Shown here: piece after piece, positions 43,731-51,107 of the stretch
How positions within the stretch are numbered: position 1 is the stretch's first letter
Layout: each line of letters begins with the position of its first letter
Assembly (NCBI RefSeq): GCF_040783975.1
Contig: NZ_CP160631.1
Span: 2,294,001 to 2,358,000, forward strand
Source: Pantoea sp. Ep11b
GTDB lineage: Bacteria; Pseudomonadota; Gammaproteobacteria; Enterobacterales; Enterobacteriaceae
Length of the DNA: 64,000 nucleotides
Reading direction: 5' to 3'
Program-made: the position numbers and the translations under genes
The notes under the pieces: generated by a model
Seen by the model: only the letters and a program-made list of their open reading frames with translations
Databases searched by the model: none
Told to the model about the DNA's origin: nothing

Positions 43731-44880
43731 CCGTTCTCTCCTGCTGCAGGGCCTGCAGGATCTGCCAGGCCGCCCGGACGCGCAGCGGGTTCGGATAGTT
43801 TTTATTCGCCAGCATCACGATGCCGCAGTTCGCGGCGGGAATAAACGCAATGTAGGCCCCGAATCCGTTGGTCGCGCCGGTTTTATGTACCCAGCTGGCG
43901 GGCTGCGACGGCCCGACGGGCGTCAGTTGCGTCGCCGGACGGGCTTTCAGCGCCACACTGTTATCGCTATCGCCGATCAGGGTGTCGGCAGAAACCGGCC
44001 AGTCGTACATCTCCCAGCCCAGCCCCTGATAGAGCTTCCCGACGCTGAAATAGCGCGACTGCGCGGTGCGTATGGCATTCCGCAACACCGCATTGCCAGC
44101 GGAAAGGCGATTAGGATCGATGTTCGCCTGCATAAACGTGAGCATGTCACGCGCGGTCGATTTAATGCCGTAAGCTTCAGCATCCAGCATCCCTGGCGAC
44201 ACCCGCACCGGCTGACCCTCTTTATAGCCCCAGGCGTAGTTAAGCATCATGGAGGGCGGCACAGTGATATAGGTGCGCGTCAGGCGCAGGGGCTGAAACA
44301 CATTCCGTTCCATCGCCTGCTCATAGTCCCCCTTCACCATCAGCGCGCCAAACAGGCCGATGCTGGCGTTAGAGTACTGACGCAGCGTGCCTGACGCGGC
44401 CCCGGGCTGCCAGTCCTGATAGAAGCGCAGCAGCGACGCCTGATCGGTCACCTCATCCGGCAGCTGCAGCGGCAGGCCGCCCGCCGTGTAGGTGGCCAGA
44501 TGGAGCATCCGCACCGGCCGCCACTGCGCACCGGTCAGCTGCGGCCAGTACTTCTGCACCGGATCGCTGAGGCGGATGTCGCCGTTGCGGATCTGCACCC
44601 CGGCCAGCGTGCCGGTAAAGGTTTTACTGACGGAACCGAGTTCAAACAGGGTGTTTTCCGTGACCCGGCGGCGCGAGTCGAGATCGGCCACACCGAAGTT
44701 CACGAACTGCGACCGGCCTTTGCAGAGCACCGCCACCGACATGCCGGGGATCGACTGCTGCGCCATCAGCGGTTCGATCGTGGCTTTGACCAGAGAAGTG
44801 ACCTGCTGTGAGGAGAGATCGGCGGCAACACAGCGGGCAGAAAGAGCGAGCAACACAACGTACAACACAGACTTTTTCAT
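43726..44880 (-). CDS. ampC: Class C beta-lactamase
   Basis: A 384-residue serine beta-lactamase with a signal peptide (MKKSVLYVVLLALSARCVAA). The three active-site motifs are intact: S83-V-S-K86, Y169-S-N171 and K333-T-G335. It should hydrolyse penicillins and cephalosporins in the periplasm. The start at 44880 fits the signal peptide, but the ribosome site is poor; TTG 44886 is the only other option nearby. Many enterobacterial inducible ampC genes sit beside a divergent ampR, which is absent here, so expression is probably low and constitutive. It lies 30 bp downstream of a small Cys-rich protein gene on the same strand and may share its transcript. Confidence 0.93.
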   Translation of the reverse strand: MKKSVLYVVLLALSARCVAADLSSQQVTSLVKATIEPLMAQQSIPGMSVAVLCKGRSQFVNFGVADLDSRRRVTENTLFELGSVSKTFTGTLAGVQIRNGDIRLSDPVQKYWPQLTGAQWRPVRMLHLATYTAGGLPLQLPDEVTDQASLLRFYQDWQPGAASGTLRQYSNASIGLFGALMVKGDYEQAMERNVFQPLRLTRTYITVPPSMMLNYAWGYKEGQPVRVSPGMLDAEAYGIKSTARDMLTFMQANIDPNRLSAGNAVLRNAIRTAQSRYFSVGKLYQGLGWEMYDWPVSADTLIGDSDNSVALKARPATQLTPVGPSQPASWVHKTGATNGFGAYIAFIPAANCGIVMLANKNYPNPLRVRAAWQILQALQQERTE

Positions 44881-44910
44881 CGGCAACCAGACGTTCTTTA
44901 CTGAAAGAGA

Positions 44911-45156
44911 TTACTTACATTGACTGGCACAGGCCTGCACACACATCTGCGCCTCGGTGCTGCAGGATCCGTTGTCACGGGTATTGCAGTGAGACTGTTC
45001 AACGTAGCAGTTGGACTGGCAGGCAGAGAGATCGCAACGGGCCGCAGCGGGCGTCAGCTGAACCACGGGGGCGCGGGCTGGAAAAAGCGGAGCGGGCTGA
45101 GCGAAGGCGCTGCTGCCCAGTAAACCGGACAGCAGCAGAGTGACGAGCAGTTTCAT
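44911..45156 (-). CDS. Small exported protein with eight symmetrically spaced cysteines
   Basis: An 81-residue protein with a signal peptide (MKLLVTLLLSGLLGSSAFAQ) and a short Pro/Ala-rich spacer. The mature C-terminal half has Cys at 41, 46, 50, 57, 65, 72, 76 and 80. The gaps are 4-3-6-7-6-3-3, almost mirror-symmetric about the central seven-residue loop. This suggests two helices clamped by four nested disulfides (41-80, 46-76, 50-72, 57-65), resembling twin-CX3C helical hairpins. The fold is inferred. AGGAGAAC precedes ATG 45156. I do not recognise the family. It sits between a GT4 gene (68 bp upstream) and ampC (30 bp downstream), all on the minus strand. Confidence 0.78.
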   Translation of the reverse strand: MKLLVTLLLSGLLGSSAFAQPAPLFPARAPVVQLTPAAARCDLSACQSNCYVEQSHCNTRDNGSCSTEAQMCVQACASQCK

Positions 45157-45223
45157 AAGAGTTCTCCTGTGGGACGCTTCCCTGAGTATGACCAGTCTGG
45201 CGCGTCCCGTCAGGGAAATCTCA

Positions 45224-46405
45224 CTAAATTGAGACAACAGGAGGGTGTTGAGTGGCATTCATCACGCCACGGCTGTAGATTTCGTTGAGTCGGGCAATGT
45301 AACGCTGGGTGTCATGCTGCTCCCGGATACGCTGAATGGCCGCCTCGCCCTTCTCCTGCAATATTTCAGGACGCTCAATAATGGCCAGCAGCGTCGACTT
45401 GAGGCCCTCCACCAGCGAGCGGCGCAGTGCGGCTTTCTCATCCGGCGAGGTAATGCTGTATTCGCGGTCAGCGTTCAGTGGACTGGTCAGCACCCAGCCC
45501 GCGCTGGCGGGATTGATCTCCGGCAGCGCCCGCACGTTACTGGTGATCACCGGGCAGCCGTTGGCCTGCATCTCCAGTACCGAGAAGCCATAAGTCTCCT
45601 GCCAGGTCGGCAGGAGTCCGGCATCACTCTGGCGGAACAGCTGCATCAGTGCGCCATTCTCCATCCGGGCGTGGTGGGTAAAGCAACGATAGCGTTTAAT
45701 CCGGTTCTCAATGCCGCGACAGAACGCCTCATCATCCTGGAACTGGCGATGCGCCACGTTGTGGCGCTTGGACAGCTCGCCAATCAGCTGCACATCCAGC
45801 TGCGACTCTTCCATGCGGCGCTCTTCAAGCAGTTCACTGATGGCCAGCACCACTTCCGCGCCGCCTTTACGGTAGAACTCATTACCGGCGAACGTCAGCC
45901 TGAGTATGCCGGGCTGGCGTGGTGCCTTCTGCTGCACAAACAGCTTTTGTGGCGGATGCAGCACCAGGGTTTTCCGGCGGATCTGCTGCGCAATATCAGG
46001 TCTGAACAGCTTCATCTGAATATTCAGCGTGGCATCGGAGATCGCAATCAGCCCCAGACAGTTATCTTTCAACAGGTGCGGGATCAGGCGCTGCAACTCC
46101 GGGTTATCCTGCTTGGCGACGCCCGCCACCGGTAACACGCGCGGCAGCTCGGTTTCAAAGCTTGCCACCCACTTCTGGCGGGTAATCGCGACTTCATTAA
46201 ACAGATGCAGGATGTCCACCCGCGAAGCCCCGGAAAACGGCACCGGCTGGAAAACAAAGATTTTATTTTTTTTAAGCAATCGGGTGCGTAACGGATTAAT
46301 AAAATAGAACAGATTGCTTTTCTTCAGATTGATATATTCATTATCCGGATTAACTAAAATATTGCGCTGCTCGGGATACTGGTTATTTGTGATTCCAATT
46401 TTCAT
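45224..46405 (-). CDS. GT4-type glycosyltransferase
   Basis: A 393-residue protein. The C-terminal half has the GT-B/GT4 landmarks LRLTFAGNEFYRKGG, FTHHARMENGALMQLF and DAGLLPTWQETYGFSVLEMQANGCPVI, containing the E-x7-E motif of retaining enzymes (ETYGFSVLE). The N-terminal acceptor domain is less conserved (FHLFNEVAITRQKW-like around residue 70). It would transfer a sugar from a nucleotide donor to a glycan or lipid. It is not part of a polysaccharide cluster, and about 600 bp of AT-rich DNA precede it. Donor and acceptor are unknown. Confidence 0.85.
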   Translation of the reverse strand: MKIGITNNQYPEQRNILVNPDNEYINLKKSNLFYFINPLRTRLLKKNKIFVFQPVPFSGASRVDILHLFNEVAITRQKWVASFETELPRVLPVAGVAKQDNPELQRLIPHLLKDNCLGLIAISDATLNIQMKLFRPDIAQQIRRKTLVLHPPQKLFVQQKAPRQPGILRLTFAGNEFYRKGGAEVVLAISELLEERRMEESQLDVQLIGELSKRHNVAHRQFQDDEAFCRGIENRIKRYRCFTHHARMENGALMQLFRQSDAGLLPTWQETYGFSVLEMQANGCPVITSNVRALPEINPASAGWVLTSPLNADREYSITSPDEKAALRRSLVEGLKSTLLAIIERPEILQEKGEAAIQRIREQHDTQRYIARLNEIYSRGVMNATQHPPVVSI

Positions 46406-46850
46406 GATTGCCTTCCGGAGTCCTTGTCATTGGCGTGATCTATATCATGCCACGCCAGAATCCGCGTCCAGGCAATATCCTAAAAGCCTGTTGTGGCGCG
46501 GTTTGTACGATTTTCCTTATGCTTTAATCTGGCAACAAAATCATCACAGTTGTTTCTGATTGTGAATAAACAAACGCTATTTATGGCACTATCCGGTTGG
46601 TTTACCAGCCTTTCCGGGAGAATAAACACCTGGCCTGACCGCGATTAACCGGGCCGATTGTTAATTAATTGTTTAATTATTTTTCGGGCTATTTAGCGCT
46701 TCCTGCCCGCCTTATCGTTAATTATTTCTTAACTGACTTCAGGACACCGCCAGAAACGCACCTGCCCGGCGGATGAGATGGGCTGATCGCGCCCCGCGCC
46801 AGATCGGGCGATGAAACGATCGATACAGCATCGCCGGGTCTGCACCCTGA
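46406..46850. other. AT-rich intergenic region upstream of the GT4 gene
   Basis: The left part of a 618-bp divergent gap. Repeated TTAATTA-like runs occur between about 46650 and 46740. Promoters for the GT4 gene should lie here. No gene or structured RNA is supported; the right part holds the hpxO control elements. Confidence 0.4.
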
Positions 46851-46863
46851 TGAAACGTCACGC

Positions 46864-46880
46864 TGCAACATGGTAGTGCA
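46864..46880. promoter_or_regulatory. NtrC-like enhancer site upstream of hpxO
   Basis: TGCAACA, TGG, TAGTGCA: each arm matches six of seven bases of the NtrC consensus TGCACCA-N3-TGGTGCA. It lies about 100 bp before the sigma-54 element, the usual enhancer distance. A lone TGCACCC half-site is at 46841. Confidence 0.65.
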
Positions 46881-46977
46881 ACGGCATCGCCAGTCGCGGC
46901 GGAATCGCTGGCCTGCTCGGGCCTTAATGCCTTGATTTTACTGCCGCCGCTGCTCTTTTCTGCGGCGCACGCCTGCC

Positions 46978-46993
46978 TGGTACAAAAGTTGCA
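46978..46993 (+). promoter_or_regulatory. Sigma-54 promoter of hpxO
   Basis: TGGTACAAAAGTTGCA fits TGGCACG-N4-TTGCA with two departures. The invariant GG (46979) and GC (46991) are ten bases apart as required. Predicted transcription start is near 47004, 20 bp before the ATG. Confidence 0.75.
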
Positions 46994-47023
46994 GGATGTA
47001 AGGCAAGCAGACAGGAGAGCATT

Positions 47024-48181
47024 ATGAAAGCAATCGTGATTGGTGGCGGGATCGGCGGCATGAGCAGCGCCATCGCGCTGGAAAAAGCCGGATTTGAGGT
47101 CGACGTCTTTGAAGCCGTCAGGGAGATGAAGCCGGTTGGCGCGGCAATTTCGATCTGGCCCAACGGCGTGAAATGCCTGAACGCGCTGGGCATGAAAGCT
47201 GCGCTGCGTAAGCTGGGCGGGAATATGGCTTATATGGCCTATCACGACGGCACCAGCGGAGCCGCCCTGACCCGCTTCAGCATGGCGCCGCTGGTGCAGC
47301 AGGTCGGCGAATATCCCTGCCCGGTTGCGCGGGCCGAACTGCAGGCGATGCTGATCGACACCTTCGGCCGCGAACGGGTGCAGTTTGGCAAGCGGGTGAT
47401 CCAGGTCAGGCAGACCGAACAGGGGGTTATCGCCACCTTCTCGGACAACAGCCAGGCCCACGGTGATTTTCTGATTGCCGCAGACGGTACCCACTCGGTG
47501 ATCCGCGACTATGTGCTGGAGCAGAAGCTGGAGCGGCGCTATGCCGGTTACGTTAACTGGAACGGCCTCGTTACCATCGATGAAGGGATCGCGCCCGCCG
47601 ACCAGTGGACCACCTTTGTCGGCGATGGCAAGCGGGTGTCACTGATGCCGATCAGCGGCAATCGCTTCTACTTCTTCTTTGATGTGCCGCTGCCAAAAGG
47701 GTTGCCACAGGATCGATCCACGGTAAAAGCGGATTTAACCGGCTACTTCCGGGGCTGGGCGGCGCCGGTGCAGCGGCTGATTGCGGCCATCAATCCTGAA
47801 ACCACCAACCGGGTAGAGATCCACGATATCGAGCCGTTCAGCCGGTTCGTTAAGGGTCGCATCGCCCTGCTGGGCGACGCCGCCCACAGTACCACGCCCG
47901 ATATTGGTCAGGGCGGCTGCGCGGCGATGGAGGATGCGGTGGTGCTGGCCTCTGCTCTGGCGTCCCATTCGCTGGGCATTGAGGATGCGCTGCTGCGCTA
48001 TCAGACCCGGCGGGTTGAGCGGGTCAGAGATCTGGTGCTGAAAGCGCGTAAACGCTGCGACGTGACCCATGCGCGCGACCCGGCCGTCACGGCGGCGTGG
48101 TATGACTCCCTGAAAAACGAAACCGGCGAGCGCGTGCTGGCCGGTATGTGCGAAACCATCGAAGGCGGCCCGCTGGGCTAG
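47024..48181 (+). CDS. hpxO: FAD-dependent urate hydroxylase HpxO
   Basis: A 385-residue flavin monooxygenase. It has the N-terminal FAD motif VIGGGIGGMSSAIALEKAG, FLIAADGTHSVIRDYV, YAGYVNWNGLVTIDE, RFYFFFDVPLPKGLPQ, the second FAD motif GRIALLGDAAHSTTPDIGQG and the tail ETGERVLAGMCETIEGGPLG. From memory it parallels Klebsiella HpxO along its whole length. HpxO converts urate to 5-hydroxyisourate with NADH and O2, the step before HiuH. CAGGAGAG precedes ATG 47024. A sigma-54 promoter and an NtrC-like site upstream indicate induction under nitrogen limitation. It is convergent with dcp. Confidence 0.93.
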   Translation: MKAIVIGGGIGGMSSAIALEKAGFEVDVFEAVREMKPVGAAISIWPNGVKCLNALGMKAALRKLGGNMAYMAYHDGTSGAALTRFSMAPLVQQVGEYPCPVARAELQAMLIDTFGRERVQFGKRVIQVRQTEQGVIATFSDNSQAHGDFLIAADGTHSVIRDYVLEQKLERRYAGYVNWNGLVTIDEGIAPADQWTTFVGDGKRVSLMPISGNRFYFFFDVPLPKGLPQDRSTVKADLTGYFRGWAAPVQRLIAAINPETTNRVEIHDIEPFSRFVKGRIALLGDAAHSTTPDIGQGGCAAMEDAVVLASALASHSLGIEDALLRYQTRRVERVRDLVLKARKRCDVTHARDPAVTAAWYDSLKNETGERVLAGMCETIEGGPLG

Positions 48182-48190
48182 CGGTAAAGC

Positions 48191-48215
48191 GCGGGCCGTC
48201 TGCATGACGGCCCGC
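48191..48215. terminator. Hairpin between convergent hpxO and dcp
   Basis: GCGGGCCGTC and GACGGCCCGC form a perfect 10-bp stem with a five-base loop. No T run follows on either side. Confidence 0.6.
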
Positions 48216-48223
48216 TGCCGGTG

Positions 48224-50269
48224 TCAGTCGTCCGTGAGACCGCGATTTTTCAGCATCGGCGCCAGCTCTGGCGCTGCGCCCCGCCAGCTCTCATAGAGCG
48301 TTTTCAGATCGCTGCTGTTGCCCCGGGACAGAATCTTCTGCCGGAAAAGATCGCCGTTTTCCCGCGTCAGTCCGCCCCGCTCTGAAAACCACTGATAGCC
48401 ATCGTCGGCAAGCATCTGCGTCCAGATATAGGCGTAGTAGCCCGCCGCATAGCCGCCGCCCCAGATGTGCTGGAAATAGCTGGAGCGATAGCGCGGCGGC
48501 ACCGCCGTCAGCGCCAGATTATCGCTCTCCAGCGCCTGCTGCTCAAAATCGCCGACGCTGTGCGGCGCGGCGTCGGCCTTCAGACTGTGCCAGTGCAGAT
48601 CGAGCAGCGCAGCCGCCAGCAGTTCGCACATCTCATAGCCTTTGTTGAACTGTGCGGCCTGCACCATCTTCTCATATAGCGCGGCAGGCATCGGCTCCTG
48701 CGTCTGATAGTGGCGGGCGTAGTGCCGGAACACCTCCGGCTCGCTGGCCCAGTGCTCGTTGATCTGCGATGGAAACTCAACAAAGTCGCGCGGGGTTTCC
48801 GTGCCGGAGAGGCTTGGATAGCGCTGGCTGGCGAACAACCCGTGCAGCGTATGACCAAACTCATGGAACAGGGTAATGACGTCGTCCCAGCTCAGCAGCG
48901 CAGGCTCACCGGCTGGCGGCCGGGTGTAGTTGCAGACGTTGTAGATCACCGGCCGGCTCTCCAGCAGCGTTGACTGGTTAACGAAGTTACTCATCCAGGC
49001 TCCGCCGCCTTTGCTGTCGCGCTTAAAGAAGTCGGTATAGAAGAGCGCCAGCGGGGTGTCATCCGCGTCGAAAATCTCATAGACCTGAACGTCGGGATGG
49101 TAAACCGGCAGATCCTGACGCTGCGCAAACCGGATGCCGTAGAGCTGCGTGGCCGCCCGGAAGACGCCGTTATGCAGCACCGAGTTGAGTTCGAAGTAGG
49201 GTTTGATCTGACTCTCATCCAGGTCGTAGCGGGCGCGCCGCACCTGTTCGGCATAGAAGCGCCAGTCCCAGGCTTCCAGGGTAAAACCGCCCTGCTGCTC
49301 GTCGATGATCTGCTGAATCGCCGCCGCTTCCCGTCCGGCGCGGGCGCGGGCGGCAGGCACGATGTTGCGCATAAAGGCCAGCGCCGCATCGGGCGTTTTC
49401 GCCATCTGATCCTGCAGCTTCCACGCCGCGTAGCTGGCAAAGCCCAGCAGCCTGGCCTGCTCCGCCCTGACCTGCGCCAGCCGCAGAATAAGCTCGCGGG
49501 TGTCGTTTTCATCCCCTTTTTCGGTACGCGTGACGCCAGCCGTAAAGAGCGCCTCACGGGTGGCGCGGTCGGTGAGGCTCTGCAGCGCCGGTTGCTGTGT
49601 GGTGTTCTGCAGCACCAGCAGCCAGCGATCCTCCAGGCCGCGCGCCCGCGCTTCCGCCTGAGCCACCGCGAGATCGGCGGCGGACAGTCCCGCCAGCTGC
49701 TGCCGATCGCTGACCACCAGCCCGCCCGCTTTGGTGGCCGCCAGCAGCCGGTTGGTAAAGCGGGTGCTGAGGCGCGCCGCCTCCTGATTCAGCGCCTTAA
49801 GCTGCTGTTTCTGCGCCTCCGGCAGGTTGGCGCCCGCCAGCTGGAAGCGCTGCCAGATCACCTCGACCAGCCGTTTCGATTCGCTATCCAGCGTTGCGCG
49901 ATCCAGATAGACCGCATCAAGTCGTGAGAACAGCGGCCGGTTAAGCATGATCTCATCGTTCAGCGCGGTGAGCTGCGGCGCAATCTCCTCATCGACCTGC
50001 TGCAGATAAGGGCTGGTATGTGCAGACGTCATGGCGCTGAAGACCAGGTTAACCCGGTTCAGCAGCTGTCCGCTCTTCTCCAGCGCCTCGAAGGTGTTGA
50101 GAAAGGTGGGCGCCTCGCTGTTCCCGGCGATTGCGGCGATTTCCTGACGCTTCGCCTCAATACCTGCCTGCAGTGCGGGCAGGAAATCCTGCTCCTCGAT
50201 CTGATCAAAAGGAGGCGCCTGGTAAGGCAGTGTGCTGACGCTAAAGAAGGGATTCTGACGGGCGTTCAT
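48224..50269 (-). CDS. dcp: Peptidyl-dipeptidase Dcp (M3 metallopeptidase)
   Basis: A 681-residue zinc peptidase. The zinc motif HEFGHTLHGL lies at about residue 468, with the third ligand Glu in the downstream FVEFPSQINEHW segment. N-terminal NPFFSVSTLPYQAPPFDQI and C-terminal FSERGGLTRENGDLFRQKIL are typical of Dcp, which removes dipeptides from peptide C termini. AGGAGCG fixes ATG 50269; the longer frame to 50386 is unsupported. In E. coli dcp is next to ydfG. Here the xdh-guaD operon lies between them, and dcp follows xdhC by 61 bp on the same strand. Confidence 0.93.
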   Translation of the reverse strand: MNARQNPFFSVSTLPYQAPPFDQIEEQDFLPALQAGIEAKRQEIAAIAGNSEAPTFLNTFEALEKSGQLLNRVNLVFSAMTSAHTSPYLQQVDEEIAPQLTALNDEIMLNRPLFSRLDAVYLDRATLDSESKRLVEVIWQRFQLAGANLPEAQKQQLKALNQEAARLSTRFTNRLLAATKAGGLVVSDRQQLAGLSAADLAVAQAEARARGLEDRWLLVLQNTTQQPALQSLTDRATREALFTAGVTRTEKGDENDTRELILRLAQVRAEQARLLGFASYAAWKLQDQMAKTPDAALAFMRNIVPAARARAGREAAAIQQIIDEQQGGFTLEAWDWRFYAEQVRRARYDLDESQIKPYFELNSVLHNGVFRAATQLYGIRFAQRQDLPVYHPDVQVYEIFDADDTPLALFYTDFFKRDSKGGGAWMSNFVNQSTLLESRPVIYNVCNYTRPPAGEPALLSWDDVITLFHEFGHTLHGLFASQRYPSLSGTETPRDFVEFPSQINEHWASEPEVFRHYARHYQTQEPMPAALYEKMVQAAQFNKGYEMCELLAAALLDLHWHSLKADAAPHSVGDFEQQALESDNLALTAVPPRYRSSYFQHIWGGGYAAGYYAYIWTQMLADDGYQWFSERGGLTRENGDLFRQKILSRGNSSDLKTLYESWRGAAPELAPMLKNRGLTDD

Positions 50270-50330
50270 GGTTCGCTCCTGATGGGCATCGCAAAGGCTT
50301 ATCCTGACAGGTTGCCGCCAGCGCGACAAC

Positions 50331-51107
50331 TCAGCCGATCGTCTGCTGATAAACGCTGATGATCTCACCGGCAATCGCCACCGCAATCTCGGCGGGCAGC
50401 TTGCCTTTCACATCCGGCAGGCCAATCGGACAGCGCAGGCGGGCCAGCGTGTCGCTCTCCACTCCCTTGCCCGCCAGCCGGTAGCGGAAACGCTGATTCT
50501 TGGTTGCTGAGCCGATCACCCCGGCATAGCGAAAATCACCGCGCCGGAGCACCGCCTCGCACAGGGCAAAGTCGAGCGGATGATGGTGCGTCATGATGAT
50601 GAAGTAGCTGCCTGCCGGGGCCTGCGCCACGCAGTCGAGCGGATCCTCCGGCTGATGTGTCACGACGCCGGGCGGCACATGGCAGAACTGCGCCGCGCGA
50701 CTGTCGACCCAGTTTATGTGACAGGGTAACGTTGACAGCAGATTCACCAGCGCCTGACCGACATGTCCGGCCCCGAACAGCCAGATCTCCGGCTGCGCCT
50801 GCAGCAGCGGCTCAAACAGCAGCGTAGTCCTGCCGCCGCAGCACTGGCCGAGCCGCGCGCCCAGGCTGAAGGCTTCCGTGTGCGGGGCGCGGGTACCGCT
50901 CTCCAGCATCGCCCTGGCCTGGGCGATGCACTGAAACTCCAGATGCCCGCCGCCGATAGTCAGCCACGTCTCCTGCTGTGAAACAATCATCTTGCTGCCG
51001 CTGTCACGCGGCACCGACCCCTGTTCACTGAGCACGGTGATCAGGACGCAGCTCTGACGCTTCTCCCGCAGCTGGTGCAGCACGCCGATCCAGTCATGGT
51101 AGATCAT
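50331..51107 (-). CDS. xdhC: Xanthine dehydrogenase accessory protein XdhC
   Basis: A 258-residue protein with the XdhC/CoxI N-terminal domain (VLITVLSEQGSVPRDSGSKM, GGGHLEF, GQCCGGRTTLLFE) and a C-terminal Rossmann-like domain (IWLFGAGHVGQALV, VIGSATKNQRFRYRL, RCPIGLPDVKGKLPAEIAVAIAGE). XdhC binds molybdenum cofactor, promotes its sulfuration and inserts it into XdhB. It overlaps xdhB by 14 bp and is the last gene of the purine operon. Confidence 0.93.
   Translation of the reverse strand: MIYHDWIGVLHQLREKRQSCVLITVLSEQGSVPRDSGSKMIVSQQETWLTIGGGHLEFQCIAQARAMLESGTRAPHTEAFSLGARLGQCCGGRTTLLFEPLLQAQPEIWLFGAGHVGQALVNLLSTLPCHINWVDSRAAQFCHVPPGVVTHQPEDPLDCVAQAPAGSYFIIMTHHHPLDFALCEAVLRRGDFRYAGVIGSATKNQRFRYRLAGKGVESDTLARLRCPIGLPDVKGKLPAEIAVAIAGEIISVYQQTIG

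Noticed and set aside
46739..47494. A 251-codon minus-strand frame overlapping the hpxO start and control region
   Set aside because: Mostly antisense to hpxO, no domain and no ribosome site. The region upstream is better explained by the sigma-54 promoter and NtrC-like site.
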